Assembly: GCA_013399115.1 (NCBI GenBank)
Contig: VXAA01003176.1
Span: 681,104-745,103, forward strand
Direction of reading: 5' to 3'
Origin: Anseranas semipalmata
Taxonomy: Eukaryota > Chordata > Aves > Anseriformes > Anseranatidae
Length of the DNA stretch: 64,000 nucleotides
The translations under genes were made by a program, and so were the position numbers. Shown piece after piece: positions 51,215-63,032 of the stretch (its first letter is position 1; each line of letters starts with the position of its first letter). The notes beneath the pieces are model-generated. The model searched no databases and was not told the DNA's origin. It worked only from the letters and a program-made list of their open reading frames with translations.

Positions 51215-51828
51215 TGTCATGGGGTAAAACTCACCTGAAGGCACCTCTCTGGTAAGACAAGGTCTGACCTATACTTACCCACCAAGTAGATGGCACACCC
51301 GAAAAAATGAAGATAATTGTGACAGATAACACAGACAACTGCTGTGAGGGAAGTGTACCCAAATCACTGCTAAATTTGAGGATGTATCCTGTTCTATAGC
51401 TTAGATATGCACAGATAAGAAAAAACTAAAAGCAGTCATACAGCTTTACATCCTTGCAACATATTTGTGGTGGGAGGCCAGAAAGTCACAGCAACCCAGG
51501 TAACAACCACTAGTTGGCTTTAGATGTATGGGAAAAGGTTGAAAGAGATTAGCTGGGGGATATGCAACCAATGAGGCAATTAGCAGCTTATGCTGACCAC
51601 CTAAATTAGAAAGCAATTAGAAGTGAAGAAAAGAGCCCCTCAGTAGGTGTCAGAAACCATGCAGAAGACCGAGGTGGAACAGCTGACTACTCAGGGAAGC
51701 CAGCAGCAAGCCAGACCTCGGGCACAAGAACCCTCTGGAGCAAGTGCCATCTGCCCCCAAGCCTATGGCACTGCTCACATCTGGGCCAGAGGGGCAGGAG
51801 CCTTGACTGCTGTGAGGGTGTCCTTACA
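51215..51828 (+). mobile_element. LTR-like interspersed repeat, copy B
   Basis: This is the longer partner of 17315-17780. It starts TGTCATGGGG and ends ..CCTTACA (TG..CA ends). The best-conserved parts are about 51450-51680, including the shared 12-mer at the 'gctttacatcct' site and the 'atgcagaa' site (ATG at 51659). A weak 81-84-codon frame begins there (MQKTEVEQLTTQ...), and copy A has a matching but quickly terminated start (MQKGDAEPSEE). Copy B holds about 130-150 bases absent from copy A. The two copies are 33.9 kb apart with no retroviral genes between them, so they are separate insertions rather than ends of one provirus. I cannot name the family. Confidence 0.5.
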
Positions 51829-53017
51829 GAATGCACAAGTCTCCTACAAAAGAAATCTTACAACAGGAATTGCTGCCAACCCACTACAGCCATCCTGTTA
51901 ACAGGATCTTTTTTTTTTTTCTCCAACTAAGTGGTTTTATGCCAATGAATAGTTTGGTTTTGTTCTTGCAGGTACCCCAACCTAAATTCCCCTGCAGCAA
52001 TATGTACTTTTTTCTCTCTAGAGGGTTCCCGTATTACGTGCAGAACCTTCTCATCTTGAATCCACATTAATCATCCTTAATGCAGAACAATAACAGTTTG
52101 CACTCTTGGGGACCTTAAAATGCAATAAAATATTTCTTCAAAAATCATTCAGGTTAAATATGTTTTGCCATCACCACATTTTAAACTATCCTCCTGGGAA
52201 GTGGGAGCCACTGGACCATCAAATGCTATCATCAAGGATCCAGAGCATTCTCTCCCTATTACCAAGTCTATAGCTTTCTCATTTAAAGTTGTGCAGTCAA
52301 AAGACATCTGACACTGACAAAGTGGTACGTGGTATTAACCGAAAATTCTGCAAATATAACACTATATAACATCTCTGCATTTAACACCTACGTAATATTT
52401 CACATGTAATGTATGCACTTTTTCTCCCTGAATCTCTTACTCCAGATCTGAAAAGTAGGAGCATTAGGTATTATGAAGTTTCATTTCTAAAAGCCAAACA
52501 GGAAATAAGGTACAGGCTTCATGCAGTTGTGAAGAACACGTAAGCAGAATTAGCAAAATGTAACGATTTGACAAAAATATTTGAAAATAATTTCCCACAT
52601 ATTTATTCTGTCTACACTAGGTAAAAATAATGCAGATATTATAAATGTTTGATCACGAACTTCAACATTTTTTTTGTTTGAAATGGGGTTTATGATCTAT
52701 TCTTAATTATTTGATGAGTTATTCCTTCATTGTTATGCATAAATTCAGACTTTCTTCAAGGTACAGTTTTATATTACAATGCAGTTGCAGAAATATGTTC
52801 AGATGGCCACGACAATGGGAAGAAGTAATTACGTTAGATAATTACTATATTCTCTGACACATGGCAGAGACTTCTGTGTATGGAAATCAGACTGTGGAGA
52901 CTTGCAGGCATACAGGCACACACTTCACTCATCTGGCACCTTCAAGCCACAGACTCTTACTCCCAGTGGTCATAAAAGTTGTACAAACTCACAGTAATAC
53001 ATGATCATTACGGCCAC

Positions 53018-53025
53018 TGACGTCA
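53018..53025. promoter_or_regulatory. Perfect CRE palindrome TGACGTCA
   Basis: An exact 8-base cAMP-response-element consensus containing a CpG, in a CpG-poor region. No promoter features surround it, so function is unsupported. Confidence 0.12.
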
Positions 53026-56000
53026 AGGGGCACCTTCTACCAGCTGCTCAGCTCTCTGGAGGGGGGAATTTTTGAAAGCTTTTTACTTTAATCCTTTTGT
53101 TCTCACGCAGAAAAAAAAACCCACAAATTTACAATTAAAGGCATTTCTTCTGCACACTTCTTTACAGCCTATGTATTTATTTCCTTTTGCATAAGATGAA
53201 CTTTATGTCGCATTTATCGAGTGCTCCAAGTGTTCAGTATTGATTTTCATTGTGACACACTCTGGCATTTTTACATCCACAATTTTACACGCATGACAAA
53301 TAATAGCTATGCAGACATATTATTTTCAGGTGCAGAAGTGAAGGCCAACGTTTCATAATGTGATTTTTGGTGGCCCTAACATTATATGAAATGCAACTGA
53401 CTTTATGAGGACACCTGGTAAGAGTTCCCTATTGTTTTGTGCATAAAGTGGAACGTGTCCTTTACCCTGGAACAGTCACCCTATCCCAGTTTTCCCAAAA
53501 CCATTCTTTTTATATCAAAAGTAATATTATAGTTGGGCAAGACTTCTTAAGAGGTTCAAATTTTTCAAAATTTCTCTGGTTCTCTGTCACTCACAAACAA
53601 CAGTATTCATAAAGACCAACGATTACCTCGGAAGTGTTTTTATTCAGTATCTGACAGCCTCAATTTATTACAATTTTAGAGAAGTTTTGTCACTAGATAG
53701 CTGCATGGAGACATTAAAAAACCCCTTGGGATTATCATAAAAGACAAGACCCTACAAGTAGCTCAAATAGAAAAGCAATCCATATGCCATACCAAAAATA
53801 TTCCTCAGATAGAATAGACTTAACATATCTTATAGAACTCATTTTATAGCCAAAGCACCTCCTATACACAGTACTCAATAACCTGAAATGATCAGTAGCA
53901 TTAGATGAAAAAAATATTTGATGTAAATATTTGATGTTTTACAATGATGTAAAACAGCCAGAGCTCATTGGGGAAAAAAGCGGAGAAAAAAAAAGAAAAA
54001 AAAACACAACCAACCAAACAAAACCCCCTAAGTTTAGACAGAACAGGAAGCCAAAAGATTTCCCTAGCGAACGTGGGAGACTCAGTATCTATGGACCAGA
54101 AGCTGAAGTAGTACACAAACTTGCCTCTCACATCCAAATACAACTTCTTAACCTTCTTGGTCAGAAAGACGACCTCAGCCTACCGTCAGACTTATTTAGT
54201 TGAAATATCAACTGGGACTTGAATCTAGCAAGGTAAAAGATGCTTGATGCCTCACAAATTTCTTGAATTCACTCATATGAAATTAGCTAGCATCCCACCA
54301 ACTTGGTGCGTGGTGAGATCAGTTCTCATAGATTACCAGCAAAACAAGTGTTAAAATTCAAGATTAGGCATATTCCTGTATATTTAAAATATATTTTCAT
54401 ACTTATATTTATATACCTTTTACCTAAAAATGTCAATTGAACGCTTCTCATGGTTCTTTCCTGCTGAGATTTGCACTTAGATATTCTTCTTACATGTCTC
54501 CCTAATAAGATGGTTGAAGCCATCAGAAACACCTGCTCCATGTAAATGTTTATTATATTCATCTCTTCTACAGTGCACAAACCTACACTGCACTTAGATC
54601 AGCTTAGTCAAAATAAGGGTCCCAAATCTATTCCATGGCACATTCCCTTTCCAGATTAAGCTCTCATGTCCTCAGGAGAGATGGTGAATTCGCAGTGTCA
54701 TAAGGGACCACTTTCGCAGTTTGAGAATTCGCTAAAGTCTGCCAGAGTAGGCAGAACTGGAGAGCCTCAAGAAATCTGTATTTGTTTTCTGTCATATCTT
54801 CTTTCTTAAATTATTCTAGCTTTCAATATTCCTAACCAGAAATTTGGAGGGAGGAAAAATTAGCAGGATCACAGTAAAAACAGAAAAAACTTTGCACTGT
54901 AACTACCCTGCAGGCCAACAGAAAATGTGTTTTTCCCACATTGTAATCTCCTCTGAAGTGAAATCAAGTTCTCAGGAGGTTAGTCTAATGTAGATACTAA
55001 GATGCACTTGTTTTTTTGTTGTTGTGGTTTTTTTCCAAATAAATAACCTTATCCAATTACTCAGGCAGTATATTGAAAGTAGCTGCAGCAATCAATCTAT
55101 GTCATAGATGTCATCACAATCTACCAATGGACCAAGTAAGAAGCCCCCAGTACATAGGCTAAAATACATAGGAAATAATGAAAGAAAAAGACAGCAAAAT
55201 CACCATGAAAGTTTATGTTTCTTCCTTCTTCATCATGGGAAGAACAGTAAGTCAATATGCTTCTATAAATGACACCTGAAACAGCATTCAGTATTAAGCA
55301 CCTTTGCAGCAACTGAGACAGAGTAAGACTGAAAAAATACTGCTTGGGTTTTCTCTCATTAGGCTGAAGTAGCATAAAATTGGGAACAGGTACTTACACT
55401 AAACTTGAGAACTCTGGCATCCTACTATGTCACATAATACCACTTGTACTTCCATGAGGTAAAATTATCAGTTTCTAGTGTCACCAAAACATTCATTATC
55501 TGTAATGTAGAGATATATAAAACCTATTTTGTAGTCACAGTATTTGATTTCAAAGGTAAGTATACATTGACTAATTACTTCATAGAACAGTTAGAACATC
55601 AGCAAGGTTTTGGTTTCTTTGCTGTTGTTTTTAAAGAGTAACAACATATTACTACTTGTAGAAGTAGCACATTTATTTCTTAAATGTACCACTCTTCCAA
55701 TTCTATCCAGTGGCAAACACTGTTCTGCCAGAAAGTGAATGGCAAGTGAAATATGCTTGTGCACACCAGAAAGTATCAAGTCTTTACAGCTACCCAGTGA
55801 AAAACAAACACATACACACAAAAGAACAAAAAAGATGTCACACTGAAGTTAAAAGGTCTGCTTAAGCTTTAGGCAGATCCATTGAATTTGCACTTGATTT
55901 ATCTGCACATATACTACCATACACAGATACATATATCGCTTGAGGGTAATTAGTTCAGCAAAACACATTGTATGAGCCAGTAATCCAATCCTCAGAAATT

Positions 56001-56544
56001 TGAATTTTCTTTTTTTCTTTTTTCTTTTTTTTTTAATTCAGGAAAAATGAGTTTAGCAAGATGCTGTAGGTTAACCTTATTTTTCAGAAGGGGCACTACG
56101 GGGATATGTCAAAGTTTTATAAAAACAGGTGTGTCACTTGTCTACGGCAGCACTGTGCACTGTACTGCAGATACAAATAGTGACAGCAGAATAACTATTT
56201 CCAGTTATGTCACAATCTATTTATTTGAGCTTAGCTATTTGACAATAACGGTTACATTAGCTTCAGAGAGAAAATTGATTCTGTCATATTTCTCCTATAA
56301 CACCCGGACTGCAAGCAACTCAGAAGAATAGGGAATTCTTTATTAAGATCTCAAATGAACTCAACAATTTCCATCCAGGCTCGCTGGTGACAGATGCTTA
56401 GATTATGAAACCTCTGAGAGTAAGGAGTGTAAAGCTCATTCTTAGGGTTGTGTTATTAAGCAAGAACGCCAAATTTATCTTAAAATCCACTGTCTTGCAA
56501 TTATGATTGTGGAGACAAAGCTTGATAATGCAATCTGTGAAAAC

Positions 56545-56565
56545 TTTTTTTTTTTTTTTTTTTTT
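56545..56565. repeat. Poly-T run (T21)
   Basis: Twenty-one consecutive T residues directly preceding the GC-richer block. It could be the reversed A-tail of a retroposed sequence on the minus strand, but no source gene was recognised. Confidence 0.9.
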
Positions 56566-56579
56566 AATTTTAACTTGGC

Positions 56580-57130
56580 AGTAGACCCTTTAACGAGGAG
56601 CAGCGGAGAGCCAGGAATGACTCAATCAATTCACTGAAGCTTAGGAGGGCCAAACAACGCTACCTGCAGACATTGGCTGCCAGTGGGGATTCCTCACTAA
56701 TGAGACTCGAAACACATTTCAGGCAAGGCCGGGTTCACAGCAGCGCCATCCCCACGTGTGCCGTGGCCTCCTTTCCTCACCGCAGGAGGAAGCAGCAGCA
56801 CTAGAGGATTTTAACAGGCCTCCCTGCCTCTGCCCGTCTTAACAGTGACAGCCCTGACGTGGGGCTTGGGAAGGCCTACTCGCATCCCCACCTGCGTCTG
56901 ATCTCTTCTGTGCTGAGCAAAAGGCTGGAAGCGGTCAGAAAACCGGGAGCGAGCAGCAAAGCTTTCACGTGTCTCACGCAACCCCTGCCCCACGCAATTC
57001 CAGCACCTTTCTCTCAGCACTACAGGTAGGGCTGTGTCGAGTGCTCAGCAGTTACCAAACCAATGCCTCTTTGGTCCCCTCTAGCTGCACCCATCGCGTG
57101 ACGTGGCACACTCAGCTCGTTTGCCCCCTA
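56580..57130. other. GC-richer block, origin unexplained
   Basis: About 550 bases with visibly higher GC and several CpG sites (for example 'catcgcgtgacgtggc') in otherwise AT-rich DNA. It has open frames on both strands but no recognised protein. It is too CpG-poor to be a convincing CpG island. It could be a regulatory element, an unrecognised repeat or a decayed retrocopy. Confidence 0.4.
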
Positions 57131-57862
57131 CTCACCAGCACACCGCTCACTGCAAAAAGGCAAGCACTCGTATCAGCAGAATGCACTTCACCAACAAAAT
57201 GCTCTATTTTCACAAGGTTAGGCCAATTAATCATTTGCACTATGCTGGCCTTGCCTACAGATGGAGAAGTCAGATGACTGGGAATGCTACCAAGCATTTA
57301 ATTTTCCCTCAAAGATAAAGAAAGGGAACATCTGAAATAAATACAAGTAGTGTAAGTAGTTAAAACTCTGAAATACTAACAAAGTATTGCTGCCTATACC
57401 TTTCTCCCACTTCATTTTGTTCTCGTCCCAGGTACTTGAAATTTAATTCCTATACTGAAATGAAGGTTTCTTGCCCAGACCTATATGGGGTAATAAGATG
57501 GTGAAATGTTATCAATATCCTCTTTATCCCCCACAAACCAATGAAGGCAGTGCAACAGGCTAATGCAGTAATGGTAGAGTATAGAATGGAGAAGTCTCCT
57601 TTTAAGGCTCTGTAAGAGTTTCTGTGAGAAATGACAGTAAACAGCATGTGTGTTTTTTTTATTTAGGCTGCCGCTAGAGAACAAATCTCTTTTTTAAAAA
57701 CACTTCTTTGAAATCAATGAGGTATTACCATAACTGCTTTAAAATGTTTCAGCATGACAGTGCTGTAAAATATGGATCCAGACAATTCATCTACTTGTTC
57801 CGATAGACAATTTTCTTACTACTGTTGTTAAAACAGTCCCATCTTTCTATACTCATAGAAAC

Positions 57863-58036
57863 CCAAGACTACATAGCTGGACAAATTTGGCTAGTAAGCG
57901 AGCTTGATAAAAGGTATAGACTTCATGGTAATGACTGGAAAGTTTTATTCCACAATATGGATACAGCCAACAACCATATTCTGGATAAGGAAATGCTTCC
58001 ATTGGCTGCAAACTGTTACTGGTGCCACAATTTAAG
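57863..58036 (+). CDS. Exon-like open frame, plus strand, product unknown
   Basis: A pyrimidine-rich acceptor (catctttctatactcatag) precedes a frame open to two consecutive TGA codons. The translation is well mixed (IWLVSELDKRYRLHGNDWK, then CYWCHNLR at the end). It would be a terminal exon if real. No family was recognised, and it lies on the opposite strand to the stronger candidates nearby, which lowers confidence. Confidence 0.13.
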
Positions 58037-60120
58037 ATGATGATAAATGAGTCACGACTCTTGTGTATGCAAAGCTTAGGAAAAGAGCAGAGGGATCTAC
58101 AAAGTAGCCTAAGAACCATCTTCTTATTGAAGTTAAATCATCCCACTCTAGAACAGGAAACAGTCGATGCCTGCACTCCCTTCAGAAGTAAGGTCACACT
58201 GCTGAATTCCACTCCCCAATACATTATCTCACCTTCTCTCCTCTTATTGAAAATAATACAAAATTTGAGGAAGAAAACCCCCAAATAACAAGCTTCTGAA
58301 TGTGCACATCAAATAGGAGCTGGGACACGTGAAGCAGCATTTTACACAGCCGGTTCCTCAGGAAGGAACCCCCCAGCAGGGGGGCAGGCCAGGGGCTACA
58401 ACACCGCCCCACAGCAAACGCAAGGAGAACAAGCAAGTTTCATGCCGTAGGAGCAGCTTCTGAAGTGTGCACAGGTCTAAACTAGAATCGTTTGCATTTC
58501 TAATGTCCTTATAGCAAGACACACTGACCACCCTTCCAAAGCCGAAGATATGAGCTGAAATGCTTGCCTGTGCTATATTGAAAAAGATTTTTCACGTTCA
58601 CAATTAGAATGACCTCCATGCAAAGTGTCTTTGAGAACTCTGCTTTGCCTCAGAAATAAAATCCAGGTCAAACTCAGTATTATTTTTTTCATCATTATGA
58701 AGAAGAATAAAGACTACTGTAATTTATAATTTTATATAATTCTGTGCGTAGGCTACGTACTTAATGTAGCCAGTATATACAAGCTTTTTCCTTAAAAATT
58801 CTTCTTGTTGAGATAGCTAGGCTCAGACAAAACCGGATACACCTGTAACATTGGCATCACGAGCTTTGCAAAGCTGAGAGAATCTCAGCCTCTCTGATGT
58901 TCCTTAACTAACTGAATAGTTGAAATCAACCAGATTTCAGTGTCAGTGAGTAGTCTTTAATGAGAACAAGATTTGGCGGGTATATGTGACCATGTCAGCT
59001 GCTTGTTAAAATGCTGTTTAGATTTGAGAGTATTCCTCTCAAATGAATCTTGGAACACAGGCTTTGCTGATGACTAAGTTCTGCCTTAGATTATTTTTGT
59101 TTGAACTGTATTTGCCACATGCCATCCCACAGAAGAAAAGCATCTGCAACAGAGAGAGTGGTTCAGAGAGCACAGTTCATAATGGAAGTCAGTGTGAAAG
59201 GTACCCGGAGCAAATGATCAGCATTTTGGTTTCCTGATTTGTTTCCAGTTCCAGACCAGCCCTGCTCAGCTACCAGGTTTAGGCACTAGAACAGATTTAG
59301 GAAACTGTCTCAACTACAGCCAGCATATTTCAGGACCTAAGTCAGTCATGAAACTCAAGTGAATGGGAGCTTATAGGTGAAAACGGGATGAACAATCACT
59401 AATTGAAAATCATGTAGGATTTTTTTTTTATTCAGCTGGTTTGGGGTTTTGGTTTGTTGGCATTTTGTATTTGTTTCTTAAAAAACACAATTTAGCAGGA
59501 AAAATTTACAGTAACTTTTTCATAATGTCAAATGTTTCCCCTATAAAATCTCAGGCTGGCATTAAAAGGAAATCCAAATGAAATGAAAACTGAAGCCTAG
59601 TATTTTAAACTCAGAACAATTTTAGACTAGGAGAGTGACAATACACACACACTCCCCCAGATTTTCCATTAATTGGAACTGGGAGTTCCAAGATAAAAAG
59701 AATGATAAACTTCAGGCTTTCTTCATGAGACTTGTAGTCAAACTTCAACAGCACCAGAAGACACGTTTCAGCAGACTGTAAGCACTGGCTATAAACACAG
59801 AGGAAGTAGGCTATAGAGATAGGGAATCTTAAGCTTCAAATCCTTTATCAGTGAAAAGACCAATTTTCAAATCGATACTGCTATTTGACGCACAGTCAAT
59901 ACGCAGCAACTCAAGCTGGTGAAATATGTTTTTACCATCTTCTTTTCATAAAAAGCCTGACAATCATACGATGCAGCCAGTAGCATTTATGTAATCTTAT
60001 CAGGAAGAGCAGCCTGTAAAGAATTGGTATTATCCTACAGTAAGCTAATAAAAGCACAGCAAGCAACCTCCTATTTTCTTACTGATAACAGAAGAAATAG
60101 GTTTTATTCACAAGAATTTA

Positions 60121-60156
60121 AAAAAAATAAAATAAAAAGGAAAGAAAGAAAGAAGG
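60121..60156. repeat. A-rich / (GAAA)n microsatellite
   Basis: An A-rich tract passing into several GAAA units. Confidence 0.85.
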
Positions 60157-60411
60157 ACCCCAAATCAGTAGAACAACCTAGCCTGTATTAGGTAACACTT
60201 CCCCTTTCTCTCACTGTCATGAAATAGCCACACCAAAATAATAACAGTTCCAAGCAGGAGTCAGAAGACTTACTGATAAGAATTTCCTTTTTAAAGCATC
60301 TTACAGACAACTAAGCACTTCACAGACTGCCTTACAACTATACTTTTGGAAGCATTTCCACCATTAAAAACAACAACAATTTATCATCACAGAACTACAG
60401 AAAAACCTCAC

Positions 60412-60525
60412 CAGGAAGCATAAGTGTCTTATAACTGCAGATACCGGTAGATGGATTTCCGTGCAAGCACTGCATAGTTGTCCAAACCGTGGTCATGTCA
60501 AGAAAAGAGTAACAACCTCCCATGT
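60412..60525 (-). CDS. Exon-like open frame, minus strand, product unknown
   Basis: On the minus strand the acceptor 'tatggtatttctcaaaag' leads into 114 bases that are open in only one of the three forward frames. They end at the donor CCTG|GTGAGG. The translated piece is Cys- and Thr-rich (GCYSFLDMTTVWTTMQCLHG, then NPSTGICSYKTLMLPG). It starts and ends in phase 1. I do not recognise the family. With 62869-63032 it is one of the two better coding candidates outside CR1, but their phases do not join directly, so an intervening exon would be required. Confidence 0.22.
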
Positions 60526-62868
60526 CTTTTGAGAAATACCATACAATATTGACAATATACAGGCTTAGAGATTTTGTCATATATTGTATGTAACATGTCC
60601 AACAGGAGCATTACGTTCGAACTAGAAGAAGAAAAGCAACATGTGTCAAAGTATGGCAGTAAGCAGATTCATATGCTGGAGCTCAACCCACGCTTCCCCA
60701 TCCCCCCCCATCTCTTGTTGAATGAAAATTAAACCTCCTAAAGATGGGAATTACACGGTGCTTTACAGGCAGCTATACTTCAAAACAAACATCCTCACAT
60801 TTCCTGTAATAAAATTTCTGTATGTTAGGTAATAGATGACAGTATCTATTTATCTGTTCAATTATAGTTATGAAACTTCAAGATCAGAATGCAAGATAAT
60901 CATCACCAAAAACACAAAGATCTACTATCTGGCTTAAGAATTATTTCACTAATTTCCTGGAAATCTAAGATTTTTTTTCCTTGCATGACATGCCTCAAGC
61001 CATCCAGAAAAGAAAATGACTGAGGATATGTTATTTTATTAGCACTGATATCAGAGACATTTTCACAAATCACTTTGATTTCACCTTTTCATGAAGTGGT
61101 CAAAGCCATTAACAAATTTAACTCTACTAAATATTGTGCCTCCCCATCTAAAAATGGGATGCATTGCTTGACTAAAGGCTATAAGGCAATAAAACAACAG
61201 ACAGACATGTAAAACCTTTACCTTTTTTCACTAATTACAGACAGGTTTCAAGCATAAAATATCTCTGCAAGTACTCCACAATTGCCACAAAAATCATTTA
61301 ATATAAATGTATAAGCACTTTCTTTGTAGCACGCAAGAAAATATCTCTTTACAAGTGTTACCTACCATTAACTGTTTAAAGTTAAGCAATTATCAAGTGA
61401 GATTACATATTAAAACAATTTATTCCCATCAAGAACATTGAGCTACCACCTCTCCCTCAAAAAGCATGTCAATGTCTCTTAAACTATTTACAATCTCTAA
61501 GGTAAATGTTAGCAGTAACTCTGGACTGGCATTTAAAGTAAATGTTATCAGCTACTCTAAGGTGGCATTTGAAATCACCATTAGGTTTGAGCCTCATTTC
61601 TGACTCGAAGAGATCTGTTTACAAAAAAATGCATGCTCTTCACAGTAAATGGACATACATATCATGTTGAGCAACCCATTCAAAATTTTTTTTCTTTTTT
61701 AAGGTACAAACACTGCAGCAAAAATATCAGGTTCAAGTCCAATGCACCATACTATTCCCTAAACGATAGAGTATTTCCCTGAAAACATTTATGGCCTCAA
61801 AAGTGGCAGATCTCTTGCTGCCTTTGAGATGGCAGAATATGAAAACACTGCTGAAAAACAAAGATCCCATGTTTCTTCCACAGCACAAAACTGTGCTGCA
61901 TGCAGAATTAAATTTCACGTCAAAGTACAATAAACATGGGAGTGGGGATCTGAGAAGGAAAGAGAAAGATGTTTAAGCAGTCACATTCAAAAACTAATGT
62001 AGCAGCACTTATTTTTTATATGTGTTGGAGAAAAAGAAAATTCCTCGCATTTTATTATGCATTATAAAGTACTGTGAAGGAAATTAATACTCATCATCAG
62101 AAATGTAGTAGACATGAAGAGAAAAAAACATTTACCAGTAAGTTAACAGCAGTATTTTTCCTCTACAAAGAATCAAAACTAAAAATAAAGCAACAACAAC
62201 ATGGCAAATTCATTGCTTGCTAACACCAACTACAGAATATCAAGTACTGTAACATCTTGAGGATACTGGGTTTGGTTTTGGGTCAACGGAAATAAGAATC
62301 ATCACCTTAACAAGTCAGTTATACTGCCATGTGAATAAGTTCAAATGCCATATTACAGTTCCAAAGGCATTTTTTTTTTCCTTTTAAGGAAAATTCTTGC
62401 AAGGTAATCATATGAAGTACTGACTTGTGTCTGTCACTGCCTTGTACTCTGAGATTATTACTATCAGATAAACAGACCTAATTTTTGCTTCTCATGGACA
62501 ATGGTTCATTATGTTAATCCTTTTAAAACCAGCATGTACATTTTCCACTACCACATTCTGAAAAATAATGGTTCAGCTGAACAGGCATAATGTCTACAAT
62601 GTCAGAAAAAAAAGAAAAAAATTAGTTTGGCAGCAAGGAGTAACTTCTCTGCCATATCACATCATGTATTGTTGTCTTTTATAAACATATTCCTACTATA
62701 CTGAGCATACAACATTCAACTTTATTTTTGCACAGTAGTCATGGCAGTTTATCCTTTGACCCTTTCAAATGCCCAGTTAGTGTTACTTAGTAAGTTTGCT
62801 AAACTTCACTGCATTGCCCTGTCCAATTTTCTCTACTGTATGAAAACTTCTTTATGCACTTAACTCAC

Positions 62869-63032
62869 CTCAGAATAATAATCCGTCTCTCTGTACACAA
62901 GGCAATGTAAAAAGAGGCTATTTTGTGAACCTCACAGTGTATATTCACAAATAAATCAGTAAAATTATTAGGCAGAGCAGGCATTTTATCAACCATATTA
63001 TTCAGGAAACATATACATTGCATTTCTTTAGC
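62869..63032 (-). CDS. Exon-like open frame, minus strand, product unknown
   Basis: On the minus strand a long polypyrimidine tract ends in CAAAG at 63033. It is followed by 54 codons plus two bases and a consensus donor (TGAG|GTGAGTT). Residues run from AKEMQCICFLNNMVDK through NNFTDLFVNIHCEVHK to CTERRIIIL, with mixed composition and no low-complexity bias. At 164 bases it has a typical vertebrate internal-exon size. The frame stays open upstream through the tract, which is common by chance. No protein family was recognised, so identity is unknown. Confidence 0.25.

Noticed and set aside
17315..51828. A provirus bounded by the two same-orientation LTR-like copies
   Set aside because: The interval is 34 kb, has no gag, pol or env-like sequence, and the copies are too diverged and different in length to be paired LTRs of one insertion.
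56580..57130. CpG island promoter
   Set aside because: CpG density and length are too low on inspection, and no transcription-start features are visible.
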